From: Candidatus Nitrotoga arctica | GTDB lineage: Bacteria; Pseudomonadota; Gammaproteobacteria; Burkholderiales; Gallionellaceae | Direction of reading: 5' to 3' | Assembly: GCF_918378365.1 (NCBI RefSeq) | Contig: NZ_OU912926.1 | Span: 1,364,001-1,428,000 of the forward strand | Length of the DNA stretch: 64,000 bases | The notes under the pieces: model-generated | The model's input: only the letters and a program-made list of their open reading frames with translations | Databases searched by the model: none | What the model was told of the DNA's origin: nothing | Program-made: the position numbers and the translations under genes | Shown here: piece after piece, positions 18,023-27,134 of the stretch | Numbering within the stretch: the stretch's first letter is position 1 | Layout: the number at the start of each line of letters is the position of its first letter

Positions 18023-19687
18023 TCACCGACTAATCGGTTTATATCGAATTCGCTTCGGCTTCGCACCTTCTTCACCCAAACGCTTCCTTTTATCCGCTTC
18101 GTATTCTTGATAATTGCCATCGAAAAAGGTGACTTGGGAGTTGCCTTCAAAGGCAAGGATATGGGTAGCGATACGATCCAAAAACCAGCGATCATGCGAG
18201 ATAACCAGCACACAACCGGCGAATTCCAGCAGCGCGTCTTCAAGCGCACGCAGGGTTTCCACGTCGAGGTCGTTGGAGGGTTCATCCAGCAACAGAACAT
18301 TGCCGCCCGAAATAAGGGTTTTTGCCAAGTGCAGACGTCCGCGTTCGCCCCCTGAAAGATTACCGACCAGCTTTTGCTGATCTGCGCCCTTAAAGTTAAA
18401 GCGGCCAATGTAGGCGCGCGAAGGCGTCTCAAACTTGCCCACGGTGAGGATGTCATTACCGCCGGAAATAACATCGAACACAGTCTTATCGCTCTCCAGC
18501 GCATCGCGCGATTGGTCTACATGCGAGATTTTGACTGTTGATCCGATCTTTATTTCACCAGAATCCGGTTTTTCTTTTCCAGTTAGCATGCGGAATAGCG
18601 TCGACTTACCTGCGCCGTTGGGGCCAATAATGCCAACGATAGCGCCGGGCGGAATCTTGAGGCTGAGATTGTCAATCAGCAGTCGATCGCCATAAGCTTT
18701 AGAAACATTATTAAACTCTATAACTTCATTGCCCAGCCTGTCCGCCACGGGAATAAAAATTTCCTGGGTCTCATTGCGCTTCTGATATTCCTGCGAATTT
18801 AATTCCTCAAAGCGGGCAATACGCGCCTTTGATTTTGCTTGCCGTCCTTTGGGATTCTGGCGCACCCATTCCAGCTCTTTGCTTAGTGCCTTTTGGCGCG
18901 CGGACTCAGAGGACTCTTCTTGCTTGAGCCTGGCTCCTTTTTGTTCCAGCCAGCTTGAGTAGTTTCCCTTCCACGGAATCCCGTGACCACGATCGAGTTC
19001 TAAAATCCACTCGGCGGCATTGTCAAGGAAGTAGCGATCATGTGTCACTGCCACCACGGTGCCAGGAAAGCGTAAAAGAAATTGCTCTAGCCATTCTACC
19101 GATTCAGCATCCAAATGGTTGGTCGGCTCATCTAGCAGCAACATGTCTGGCTTGGACAGCAGCAACTTGCACAACGCAACGCGACGTTTCTCGCCTCCGG
19201 AGAGATTTTTGATAACGGCATCCCACTCGGGCAGACGTAATGCATCGGCAGCAATTTCCATTTGTTGATCCGCATTACCGTCACTGGCAGCGATGATGGC
19301 TTCGAGTCGAGCCTGCTCGGCGGCCAGTGCATCAAAATCGGCATCAGGATCAGCATAGGCAGCATACACCTCATCCAGTTTTTTTTGCGCACTGAATACT
19401 TCACCCAGTCCTTCCTGCACTGCCTCGCGCACGGTCTGCTCCGGGCTAAGTTGTGGTTCTTGCGGCAGATAGCCGATATTCAAGTTCGGCATCGGAATGG
19501 CTTCGCCTTCGAAATCCTTGTCCACGCCAGCCATAATCTTTAGTACGGTAGATTTGCCCGAGCCATTCAGTCCCAGCAGGCCGATCTTGGCACCAGGGAA
19601 GAAGCTGAGGGAAATATCCTTGAGAATTTGGCGTTTGGGCGGAACGATCTTGCCCACGCGGTTCATGGTAAAAACATATTGGGCCAT
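18023..19687 (-). CDS. ettA: Energy-dependent translational throttle protein (ABC-F)
   Basis: The 554-residue ABC-F ATPase starts MAQYVFTMNRVGKIVPPKRQ, the EttA signature. It has two nucleotide-binding domains: Walker A LLGLNGSGKST and IIGPNGAGKST; signature LSGGEKRRVA and LSGGERGRLH; Walker B LLLDEPTNHLD and LLLDEPSNDLD. Between them lie the P-site tRNA interaction linker and the family arm. It has no membrane segments. EttA binds the ribosomal E site and gates entry into elongation according to the ATP/ADP ratio. Length equals the E. coli protein. It is monocistronic. Confidence 0.95.
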   Translation of the reverse strand: MAQYVFTMNRVGKIVPPKRQILKDISLSFFPGAKIGLLGLNGSGKSTVLKIMAGVDKDFEGEAIPMPNLNIGYLPQEPQLSPEQTVREAVQEGLGEVFSAQKKLDEVYAAYADPDADFDALAAEQARLEAIIAASDGNADQQMEIAADALRLPEWDAVIKNLSGGEKRRVALCKLLLSKPDMLLLDEPTNHLDAESVEWLEQFLLRFPGTVVAVTHDRYFLDNAAEWILELDRGHGIPWKGNYSSWLEQKGARLKQEESSESARQKALSKELEWVRQNPKGRQAKSKARIARFEELNSQEYQKRNETQEIFIPVADRLGNEVIEFNNVSKAYGDRLLIDNLSLKIPPGAIVGIIGPNGAGKSTLFRMLTGKEKPDSGEIKIGSTVKISHVDQSRDALESDKTVFDVISGGNDILTVGKFETPSRAYIGRFNFKGADQQKLVGNLSGGERGRLHLAKTLISGGNVLLLDEPSNDLDVETLRALEDALLEFAGCVLVISHDRWFLDRIATHILAFEGNSQVTFFDGNYQEYEADKRKRLGEEGAKPKRIRYKPISR

Positions 19688-19891
19688 AGTGTCTATTTTT
19701 TTGTGTCGAATGATTAATTAGGTGTGTAAGCTTACCCCAAGGCAAAAAAATTTGGGAGTATGTTAAATGCGCAATGAAAAGGTAAAGATAAACGGTCGGA
19801 GCTTTGATTGAGCGCGCCACACGCTGCATGCAGGGCTGGCGCGGCTTTTACAAAAGCTTTGACTTGAAAACCACCGTCCTGATCTGAATAA

Positions 19892-20791
19892 TTACATCCA
19901 AATAATCAAAATTCCTACTGCCAGAATTAATCCTCCTTTGATCACGTAATACAAAGATCGATTCCATGCTTTCAGTTTTCGACGGTACTGACCTGCCAAC
20001 CAAACAAAACGGAATAATTTGTTGATACCACCGGTTTGATCCCCGGTTTCATTGGGTGAGCTTGCTGCGGTCATGATTGTTCTGCCTAACCATTTGTTAA
20101 TCATTTGTGCCCAGCGGTAGCGCATTGGGCGCTCAATGTCGCAAAACAGGATAATGCGATTGGTGTCGCATCCATTTTGAGCCCAATGAATATAGGTTTC
20201 ATCAAAGACAACGGCCTGTCCATCTCGCCAACTATAGCGCTGACCATCGACTTCTATAAAGCAGCGATCATTATTGGGTGTCACCAAACCAAGGTGATAG
20301 CGCAGTGATCCCGCGAAAGGATCGCGATGCTCATTGAGTTTTCCGCCGGGCGCTAATTCTGCAAACATAGCGGCTTTCACGCACGGAATAGCGCGCAAAA
20401 GTGCAACTGTTTGTGGGCAATAGTATTCAGCTGACGGATGGCTGGCGCCATACCATTTTAAATAAAAGCGTTTCCATCCATTTTTAAAAAACGAATTAAA
20501 ACCTGCATCATCATTTTTTTGCGCAGCTTTGATCTTCTCCAAGGCTTGTAGATTAAGAGCTTCAGCTCTGATTAATTCCCAATTCTCTTCCAGCAATTTC
20601 AAGCCATGGAATTGACTGACAGAAAAATAGGCCGTGTAAGGAACCCCTGAAAACAAATACATAAACAGGTTCATCGGCGCCACGATGGATGAGTGATCGA
20701 ATAACTGACGAAACAAAGGGAGACGGACCTTACCCCGAAAATGGACGATAAAAATTGATATCACATAAATCGAGATCACTGCCCATTTCAT
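19892..20791 (-). CDS. lpxO: LpxO-like lipid A 2-hydroxylase (Asp/Asn beta-hydroxylase family)
   Basis: The 299-residue protein starts with a membrane helix followed by VHFRGKVRLPLFRQLFDHSSIVAPMN (key elements HxRGKVR and RQLxDHS), the start characteristic of LpxO. The iron site is His155-x-Asp157 (NEHRDPF) and His202, with 2-oxoglutarate-binding Arg212 in TNRIILF. A C-terminal hydrophobic segment may also be membrane-bound. LpxO hydroxylates the secondary acyl chain of lipid A at C2. TGGAGGAG lies just before ATG 20791. Other members of the family act on proteins, but the N-terminal anchor argues for the lipid A enzyme. Confidence 0.82.
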   Translation of the reverse strand: MKWAVISIYVISIFIVHFRGKVRLPLFRQLFDHSSIVAPMNLFMYLFSGVPYTAYFSVSQFHGLKLLEENWELIRAEALNLQALEKIKAAQKNDDAGFNSFFKNGWKRFYLKWYGASHPSAEYYCPQTVALLRAIPCVKAAMFAELAPGGKLNEHRDPFAGSLRYHLGLVTPNNDRCFIEVDGQRYSWRDGQAVVFDETYIHWAQNGCDTNRIILFCDIERPMRYRWAQMINKWLGRTIMTAASSPNETGDQTGGINKLFRFVWLAGQYRRKLKAWNRSLYYVIKGGLILAVGILIIWM

Positions 20792-20885
20792 AACAACTCC
20801 TCCATTTACTGCTACTCAAAGAGATATTTTATCTTCATCGCCAACTAAGTTTGGCATTATTTTTAAAATTATATACTTATGATAT

Positions 20886-21944
20886 TCACTCTTTGTCTGC
20901 TTCTTTCGACAAAGAAAAGAGATCCCAAACAGCTATGAACATTGCAGCAATCACCGGACCGATGATAAAACCGTTCAGGCCAAAAAGAGCCATGCCGCCA
21001 AGCGTTGAAATAAGTACTACGTAGTCTGGCATTTGTGTGTCCTTACCAACGAGCACAGGCCGAAGAATATTATCAATCAGTCCGATCACAAGCACGCCAA
21101 ATGCGATCAGGATCACGCCGCTCCAGATTTCACCTGTAACGAGAAAATATATTGCGACCGGTGCCCATATTAATGCCGCACCAATTGCAGGCAATAACGA
21201 AAGAAACGCCATCAGGACGCCCCATAACAGCGGTCCCTGAATACCAAGAATCCAAAAGATTAAACCACCTGATGCACCTTGCATCGCGGCCACAGCGATG
21301 TTGCCTTTTACCGTCGCACGAATGACCGTGATGAACTTGCTGAGCAAATGGCGCTTGTGCTCCATACTTAATGGAATTGCTTGCTTGATCCGTCCGGACA
21401 AACCGGAACCTTCACGTAGCAGAAAGAACAGCAAATACAGCATGATTCCAAAACTGATGATGAACTCAAAAGTATTTTGACCGATAGTGAAAGCCTGAGT
21501 CGCAATGAATTTGCTGCCTTCCATCACGCCGGTAGATATCTTGTCTTGCAATGCGGAGATGTTTCCAAATCCGAAACGATCTAGTAGATCGACCATCCAT
21601 CGCGGCAAGGCGTTAATGATCTGTTGAAAATACGTGCCGAAATGTAGCTCTCCCGACTGGAGTTTTTGGTAAAGGCTGACTCCCTCTTGCACTAGTGAAG
21701 CGGTGATGAACGTCAGCGGGAGAATTACTATAACCAAACAAAGTACCAGAGTGGCGAGCGCAGTCAGATTCTGCCTGCCGCGCGTTACAACGAGCAAACG
21801 ACGATAGAGTGGTGTAAACAGTATGGCAAGGACGCTACCCCAAAAAACTGCCCCGAAAAATGGCCATACGATCCAGCCGAATGCAATGGAAACGATAGTT
21901 AACAGAAGTAAAAATGCTTTTTTCTGAAATTCTGAGGAATTCAT
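20886..21944 (-). CDS. AI-2E family transporter (PerM/TqsA-like)
   Basis: The 352-residue polytopic membrane protein has about seven or eight helices and the family C-terminal region GLIDNILRPVLVGKDTQMPDYVVLISTLGGMALFG with the conserved D-N-x-x-R-P. Members include the autoinducer-2 exporter TqsA and various ion antiporters or permeases of unknown substrate, so the substrate is left open. The central soluble segment (LGNISALQDKI-type region) is present and the gene is full length. It lies alone, 95 nt from lpxO. Confidence 0.8.
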   Translation of the reverse strand: MNSSEFQKKAFLLLLTIVSIAFGWIVWPFFGAVFWGSVLAILFTPLYRRLLVVTRGRQNLTALATLVLCLVIVILPLTFITASLVQEGVSLYQKLQSGELHFGTYFQQIINALPRWMVDLLDRFGFGNISALQDKISTGVMEGSKFIATQAFTIGQNTFEFIISFGIMLYLLFFLLREGSGLSGRIKQAIPLSMEHKRHLLSKFITVIRATVKGNIAVAAMQGASGGLIFWILGIQGPLLWGVLMAFLSLLPAIGAALIWAPVAIYFLVTGEIWSGVILIAFGVLVIGLIDNILRPVLVGKDTQMPDYVVLISTLGGMALFGLNGFIIGPVIAAMFIAVWDLFSLSKEADKE

Positions 21945-22404
21945 ATGTAATTTTGGAGACCAAGTGAATGGTATTCATTGTTTTGGAGTCTCAATGTTAC
22001 CTGAACTTAGTATTGAAGGTAGATCAAGAATATATCGACAAACTATGCCAGATTTATTCTTGGCAATTTTTAGAATGTAACCACTGCCCCCAATAAATTA
22101 ATATGCCTCTAAACCATTTTCAGTTTAACCTGAGCCTGCGTCAGGCAAGCGTTGAGGAGGTGTAATGACAATTCTGCTCTCCACGCACGCCGATTGAATC
22201 GATAACAGAACTTATTGAGATACTCTTGCAGATACTTGGACGATACCCCGTGATAGGTTCCCAGCAGAAACGCCTTGAGGTTGCCGATGGCGATATGCAC
22301 CCAGGGCAGCCATTCTCCGGCTTTGTCGGGCGGGGTCACCCGTGCGGTATGGTGCTGGGTCTTGCCGATCTCCACCAACGAAGCCAGCGCATCATTGCGC
22401 ACTA

Positions 22405-23519
22405 TTGATCCGGCACGAATTATTCATGAAGCCGCGTAGGCGACTTTTGGGTCGCGGAAATAACGGCGCACGCGTTCGGGGTTTTGCTCAAGCATGGTCA
22501 TGTGATCAGTCGCAGCAGCTCTGAGTTTTGCCTTGGTGCGCACTGGCACCTTTGAAGTGATGACGTGCTTGAGATCTGCATTCAGTCTTTCTTCGGGGTT
22601 GAGTTCAGGGCTGTAGCTGGGCAAGTAGAACAACTCGATTTTCTGTGCGTTCTCGGCAGCCCAAGCCTTTACAGGTTTGCTGTGATGAACTCTCAAGTTG
22701 TCCAGTATCAGAAACACCTTGCGGTCTGTATCCTTGATGAGCGCCTCCAGAAATTCAATGAGCTTGTCGGAGTTAAATGCCTCATCAATAATCATCCAGC
22801 GCGTTTTACCCTGATTGGTTACCGTCGCAATCATCGATAGCTTGTGGCGCGTGCCGCCTACTGCGAACGTCACAGGTGTCTTGCCCACCGGCGCATAGCT
22901 CCTGCCTCTGACATCCGTGTTGACTAGCGCCGTCTCGTCGCCCCAGTGAATTTCCGCACCTTCGGCTTTTGCTCTGGTTTCAATGGCCGGATACTGTTCA
23001 ACAAGCCAAGCCTGGACGGCTTCAGGCCGCTGCTCGTATGCTTTTTTAATGGGTTTTTGTGGTGTAAAACCCCAACGTGCCAAGTGGTTGCCTACTGCCC
23101 GAATAGACAGCTTGATACCGTGCGCCAGCTCAATGTGCTGGCGCACAGCGGGCCTGCTCCATAGCGCAAAATCCATCTTGAGTTGTTCGGGGCGTCTGTC
23201 GCAGATGGTTTGTTGAATCGCCAGCTCTTGGCTAACCGTCAAGCGACGTCCACTGCCAGGTTTTTTACCCCGAACGCCGGGCTTGAGTGCCCCCGAACCT
23301 TCAGCCTTATACAACCGCAGCGCCGTATTGACTGCCGTCCAGCTCAGTCCCGTTTGCACCACGATCTCCATCACCGCCACACCTTTGCGGTGCATACGAA
23401 TGACTTGCTTGCGTCGTTCATGCAGTACTTCTCGCGACTGCTTGCGGGCATCTTCTTTTTCCATACTCCATAGACATCGAAAACCAATAAAAATTCATTT
23501 ATAAATCGTGCCGGGTCTA
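22405..23519 (-). mobile_element. IS630-family element, copy 1
   Basis: The 1115-bp element is bounded by TA dinucleotides (22403-22404 and 23520-23521), the known IS630 target duplication. Terminal inverted repeats begin TTGATCCGGCACGAATTAT on one side and, on the other strand, TAGACCCGGCACGATTTAT. The same 1115-bp unit recurs at 32549-33663 in opposite orientation, which fixes both ends. Confidence 0.93.
22424..23464 (-). CDS. IS630-family transposase (copy 1)
   Basis: The 346-residue transposase is full length. It has an N-terminal winged helix-turn-helix part (VIRMHRKGVAVMEIVVQTGLSWTAVNTALRLY), and a C-terminal DDE catalytic domain with the first Asp in IHWGDETALVN, the second in LILDNLRVHHSK and the Glu in SPELNPEERLNADLK. 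All three acidic residues are intact, so it may be active. It differs from copy 2 at five residues only (for example AHGIK/AHSIK, GNHLA/GNYLA, WLVEQ/WLDEQ). Confidence 0.95.
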   Translation of the reverse strand: MEKEDARKQSREVLHERRKQVIRMHRKGVAVMEIVVQTGLSWTAVNTALRLYKAEGSGALKPGVRGKKPGSGRRLTVSQELAIQQTICDRRPEQLKMDFALWSRPAVRQHIELAHGIKLSIRAVGNHLARWGFTPQKPIKKAYEQRPEAVQAWLVEQYPAIETRAKAEGAEIHWGDETALVNTDVRGRSYAPVGKTPVTFAVGGTRHKLSMIATVTNQGKTRWMIIDEAFNSDKLIEFLEALIKDTDRKVFLILDNLRVHHSKPVKAWAAENAQKIELFYLPSYSPELNPEERLNADLKHVITSKVPVRTKAKLRAAATDHMTMLEQNPERVRRYFRDPKVAYAAS

Positions 23520-24196
23520 TAGTTGGCCAGGCGGGAGGTGGTGTTGCACAAACTTCGCCACCGACTTCTTTGTGACAGCGGAGACCTTTTGCATGGCGAT
23601 ATAACCGGCACGCTGACCCCGGTTCTCAACCGCCACCAGCACCGGAGATTTTCCTTCAGCGCCGCGCCCTCGCTTTCCACTACGTCGGCCACCTACCAGA
23701 GCATTGTCAATCTCGATCAGATCTTGCAGCCGATAGAGGCTATCGCGATGCCCCATGGCAATACGTATCTTGCGCAGCATCCGGCGGGCGGTGATCCAAG
23801 ATATACCGATTTGTTTGGAAAGCCGCATGGCGGAGATACCGCCCTTGTCCGATGCACTCAGATAGATTGCCCAGAACCACTTGGTCAGGGAAAAGTTGGT
23901 GGAGTGAAACAGCGTCCCAGCCGTGAGCGAGGCTTGGTAATGACATTGGGAGCATTCGTAACTGTGGCGCGTGGGGTGATGGCATAGCCATGATCATGTC
24001 CACATCGCGGACAACGGAATCTTTCCGACCAACGTTGTTGCGCCAGCGCTTGAGCGCAGGTTTCTTCCGTTCCGTACCGTTTCTGCCAGTCCAGCAGGTT
24101 CACTTCCGTCGTATTCATGAGTCAACTCCTTATCTCTTTGATTATGAAGGGTTGGTCAAGTAGAACTGAAAATGGTTCAGAAGCATATAAATTAAT

Positions 24197-24594
24197 GACT
24201 CTCAATGAATTAGGGACGCATGAATTTTAGATGCCTAGAATGCACAAAATTATCAAATATTTAATAATGTAACCGTCTAACTCCCTGACGCTCCGCCAAA
24301 GTTGAGGTTGACCTGGTTGCCGTGAACGGGGTTTCGTGCATCGGGAAAAAGCCAGGAAAGAAATCTGATTAAGAAGTGTTAGGTGGACATGACTTTAGTT
24401 CAGACGATCATCTAATGCAAAAAAGAGCGGGCCTTTGATCGTAAGAATGACCGTTATAAAAAGTTGGTGTGTTAGTGAGTAGGATCCAACGCCTAACATG
24501 AGGATCGTAAACCAACTTGCATGATTCGCTTTTTTTGCTTTAATAGTTGATTAAAGCATCTAAATCCCGGCCTTCGCGGGAATGACGAATCATA
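24197..24594. other. Gene-free spacer with inverted repeats
   Basis: No convincing gene is seen. From about 24417 to 24541 there is a nested imperfect inverted repeat: GCAAAAAAGAGCG against CGCTTTTTTTGC outside, AAGTTGGT against ACCAACTT inside it, and GTTAG against CTAAC at the core. A separate REP-like hairpin lies at 24561-24585. The nested repeat might be a small non-autonomous mobile unit or a structured RNA; no direct repeats were found at its ends. Confidence 0.4.
24561..24585. repeat. REP-like palindromic element
   Basis: TCCCGGCCTTCGCGGGAATG (24565-24584) with flanking GACGAAT resembles the widespread extragenic palindrome family of the form CGTCATTCCCGCGAAGGC (read on the other strand). 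It can form a TCCCG/CGGGA hairpin and sits 10-30 nt after the motD stop, so it may protect or end the flagellar transcript. It has no T-run. Only this copy was seen in the window. Confidence 0.55.
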
Positions 24595-25362
24595 CTATTT
24601 GATGGCTGAGTCTTTAGGCGCTGGCGCTGTTCGCTCAAATGAAGGTGATAATATCGTCACCGTAATTCGGCGATTTCGCGCGCGTCCTTCTGCCGTATCA
24701 TTGGATGTGACTGGATAGTTGGCGGCGGAGCCTATCGCTTTCAGGTATCGTGGCGTTAACCCATGTCCGATAAATAAGCGCACTACGCTACTGGCACGTG
24801 CCGAAGATAATTCCCAATTGGATGGAAACTGCTGAGTGTTAATGGGGATGTTATCGGTATGTCCTTCGACCTCAATGGCCAGATCGACCTGCTCCAGCAC
24901 CTTCGCCACTTCAGCCAGAGTATTTATTGCACTACCTTGCAATACCGCATCGCCCTGATTGAATAGCGCGCTAGCATTGATTTCCACCGCTACACCGCGA
25001 TTAGTCTGCATTACACTGACCTGGCCATTTTTAACCAATGCGCTCATAACTTGATTGATTTTTTTGGCGATGTCCTGCATGGCTTCCTGCTGTTGCTCGG
25101 CTAGCTTGGCGTTCCTCCTGTCCACTAGGGATTTCAGCAATAAGTCTTGCTCGCTGGTTGGAACAATTGCTTCGGATTTGACTATCTGTTTACCAAAGGC
25201 GGAAGTCAATGAGGCACTGAACATTTGATATTTACTCTCATTAACCGAAGAAATTGCATACATCACCACAAAGAAGGCAAATAACAGTGTGATGAAGTCG
25301 GCGTATGAGATCAGCCAGCGATCATGGTTGTCATGTTCTTTATGTCTCACCCGACGTGCCAT
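24595..25362 (-). CDS. motD: Flagellar motor stator protein MotD
   Basis: The 255-residue MotB-type stator subunit has a short cytoplasmic start, one membrane helix WLISYADFITLLFAFFVVMYA with the proton-binding Asp22, a linker, and a C-terminal OmpA-like peptidoglycan-binding domain (VEGHTDNIPINTQQFPSNWELSSARA). The MotD rather than MotB name rests on its place behind motC and fliA in the flhF-flhG-fliA cluster, as in pseudomonads and many betaproteobacteria. It starts 3 nt after motC. Last gene of the operon. Confidence 0.88.
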   Translation of the reverse strand: MARRVRHKEHDNHDRWLISYADFITLLFAFFVVMYAISSVNESKYQMFSASLTSAFGKQIVKSEAIVPTSEQDLLLKSLVDRRNAKLAEQQQEAMQDIAKKINQVMSALVKNGQVSVMQTNRGVAVEINASALFNQGDAVLQGSAINTLAEVAKVLEQVDLAIEVEGHTDNIPINTQQFPSNWELSSARASSVVRLFIGHGLTPRYLKAIGSAANYPVTSNDTAEGRARNRRITVTILSPSFERTAPAPKDSAIK

Positions 25363-25365
25363 GGC

Positions 25366-26106
25366 TTAAGGAATAAATCCCTGCAATTTGCTTTCGATGA
25401 AACGTGAACTCTCACCACTGGCGATGGCTGTCAGTCCATCTACCAATATTTCACGCATTACTACCTGTTGCAGGATTAACATTTTCAATTTATTGGCCAT
25501 AGGCAAAAAAACCAGATTCGCAAGTCCCACACCGTAAATGGTAGAAATAAACGCAACGGCAATACCTGCCCCCAGTTTTGACGGTTCGCTAAGACTCTGC
25601 ATGACGTGTATCAATCCAAGCACAGCGCCTAGAATGCCGATAGTCGGCGCATAACCTGCTGCTGATTCCCATATACGTGCAGACTGGAATCGCAATTGTT
25701 CATACGCATGATTATCGACCTCCAGTACTTCTCGAATTTTTTCCGCACTGTTGCCATCCACTAGCAGTTGAAGTCCTTTTTTCACAAATAAATCGCTGCT
25801 TCTGGCAATGTGTGGTTCCAGAATAAGTATGCCGTCCTTGCGTGCCTGTTTGCTCCAAGCGGTAATCTGATAGATCAATTTTTGCGGGGATAACTTGGGT
25901 GTAACGAACACCCAACGACCCATTTTGATCCCAGCTAAAAAAACATTTAGTGGGCTTTGTAGCATCACGGCGCCCAGCGTACCGCCGAACACGATGAGAA
26001 AAGCCGCGCCCTGAAAAAGAATGGATAGCTCACCGCCTTCAAGTAATTGTCCGCCTAAGATACCGCCCAGGCCAAGCAAAAGACCGGCTAAGCTAAGCTT
26101 GTCCAT
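25366..26106 (-). CDS. motC: Flagellar motor stator protein MotC
   Basis: The 246-residue MotA-type channel subunit starts MDKLSLAGLLLGLGGILGG and has four membrane helices, two near the N-terminus and two in the C-terminal third (APTIGILGAVLGLIHVMQ; AVAFISTIYGVGLANLVF), with a cytoplasmic loop between them for rotor contact. The conserved Pro-containing GYAPTIGILGAVLG is present. The frame is open further upstream inside fliA, but ATG 26106 overlaps the fliA stop by one base, a typical coupled start. With MotD it forms the proton- or ion-driven stator. Confidence 0.88.
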   Translation of the reverse strand: MDKLSLAGLLLGLGGILGGQLLEGGELSILFQGAAFLIVFGGTLGAVMLQSPLNVFLAGIKMGRWVFVTPKLSPQKLIYQITAWSKQARKDGILILEPHIARSSDLFVKKGLQLLVDGNSAEKIREVLEVDNHAYEQLRFQSARIWESAAGYAPTIGILGAVLGLIHVMQSLSEPSKLGAGIAVAFISTIYGVGLANLVFLPMANKLKMLILQQVVMREILVDGLTAIASGESSRFIESKLQGFIP

Positions 26107-26816
26107 TAATGGCCTTTCAACGAACTGCGCAAACGCGCTACCGCTTGGCTGTGCAACTGGCACACCCGCGATTCGCTTACGCCCATCACCTCACCGATTT
26201 CGCGCAAGTTCATATCCTGCTCATAATGCATGCCCATCAATAGGCGCTCACGCTCCGGCAAATTTCCGATGGCCTTAATCAATGCACCGCGAAAACGTTC
26301 ATCTTGCAATACTTCGAGCGGATTGGCATCGCTATCAAAATCATAACGCTCAAAGAAATCCTCTTCACCTTCGCTGTGAAAATCCTCGTAATAAACTAAT
26401 TGCGCGCCACGCGACGTGAATAACATATGCTGATACTCGGTCAAGGGCATGCCCAACTCCTGAGCAAGTTCCGTTTCGCTCGGTGGTTTGCCCAGACGTT
26501 GTTGTAGTTTGCTGATTGCCGCTTCAATTCGGCGCATATCACGGCGCAAGCTGCGCGGCATCCAATCGGCTTGGCGCAATTCGTCCAGCATCGAACCGCG
26601 GATGCGCTGCGAGGCATAAGTTTCAAACTGCGCGCCCCGCAACTCGTCATAGCGCCCCGCTGCCTCCAAAAGCCCCATCATGCCAGCCTGTATAAGGTCA
26701 TCTACTACTATGCTGCTGGGCAATCGCACCATCAAATGATGCGCAATACGTTTTACTAGCGGCGCATATTCTTTGATGCACTGTTCCTTGTCGCTTAATC
26801 CGCTTGCTGTGTACAT
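26106..26816 (-). CDS. fliA: Flagellar sigma factor (sigma-28)
   Basis: FliA directs transcription of late flagellar and chemotaxis genes. The 236 residues contain sigma region 2 (YAPLVKRIAHHLMVRLPSSIVVDDLIQAGMMGLLEA with core-binding and -10 contacts), region 3 (KPPSETELAQELGM) and region 4 (LPERERLLMGMHYEQDMNLREIGEVMGVSESRVCQLHSQA helix-turn-helix). All regions are complete. No clear ribosome binding site precedes ATG 26816. It is separated from flhG by 318 nt, so it may have its own promoter rather than only reading through from flhB. Confidence 0.94.
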   Translation of the reverse strand: MYTASGLSDKEQCIKEYAPLVKRIAHHLMVRLPSSIVVDDLIQAGMMGLLEAAGRYDELRGAQFETYASQRIRGSMLDELRQADWMPRSLRRDMRRIEAAISKLQQRLGKPPSETELAQELGMPLTEYQHMLFTSRGAQLVYYEDFHSEGEEDFFERYDFDSDANPLEVLQDERFRGALIKAIGNLPERERLLMGMHYEQDMNLREIGEVMGVSESRVCQLHSQAVARLRSSLKGH

Positions 26817-27134
26817 AATATTTATTATGGAGATTTACATTGATTATGGAAGGTGTAACTGTAGCAACCATCATTCCCGTTTCGATAAGCTCAATACAGC
26901 TGGCTTTGGTGAAACGAAAATCAAAAATTTAAAATGCTTTATTAAAGTTTACGAGGCCCTGTCTTTGTGGAAATGACTGGGTTCAGTAAAACAAGGCGTA
27001 ATTTGAAATTCTAGCGCCATATCTGTAAATTAAATTAAAATTTATTGATAAAATTTCCTAATCGATGACATATCAAAACGTTGTTTGATTTATAGAGATA
27101 TCCATAATGTATGTATTAATAATTTGCGTGTGTC
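26817..27134. other. 318-nt AT-rich gap between flhG and fliA
   Basis: No gene or strong hairpin is seen. The region is AT-rich (for example near 27030-27060) and unlike the tightly packed or overlapping genes on either side. It is the natural place for a promoter of fliA-motC-motD, but I could not identify a convincing sigma-54 or sigma-28 site. Confidence 0.5.

Larger units (their letters stand above)
22109..24118 (-). pseudogene. IS1595-family transposase, frameshifted and interrupted
   Basis: Three pieces on the minus strand form one IS1595 transposase. The N-terminal piece (24118 to about 23961) starts MNTTEVNLLDWQKRYG and has the zinc ribbon CPRCGHDHGY. The frame is then lost near 23960-23961: reading two frames over gives YECSQCHYQASLTAG, and one missing T explains the shift. 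The middle piece (to 23522) holds TKWFWAIYL, the DDE region LIEIDNALVGGRR and ends HHLPPGQ. The C-terminal piece (22402-22109) begins RNDALASLVEIG and ends QVKLKMV. The middle and C-terminal pieces join in frame (PGQL-VRNDAL) if the IS630 element is removed. Confidence 0.9.
22103..24186 (-). mobile_element. Degenerate IS1595-like element, split by an IS630 insertion
   Basis: The ends are imperfect inverted repeats: ATGCCTCTAAACCATTTT at 22103 and, on the other strand, ATGCTTCTGAACCATTTT at 24186, both followed by CAGTT. The 10-bp sequence ATAAATTAAT sits directly outside both ends (22093-22102 and 24187-24196), a likely target duplication; IS1595 elements normally make 8 bp, so the boundary may be off slightly. 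Removing the 1115-bp IS630 element and one TA leaves about 967 bp, typical for the family. The transposase is dead (frameshift and insertion). Confidence 0.85.
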
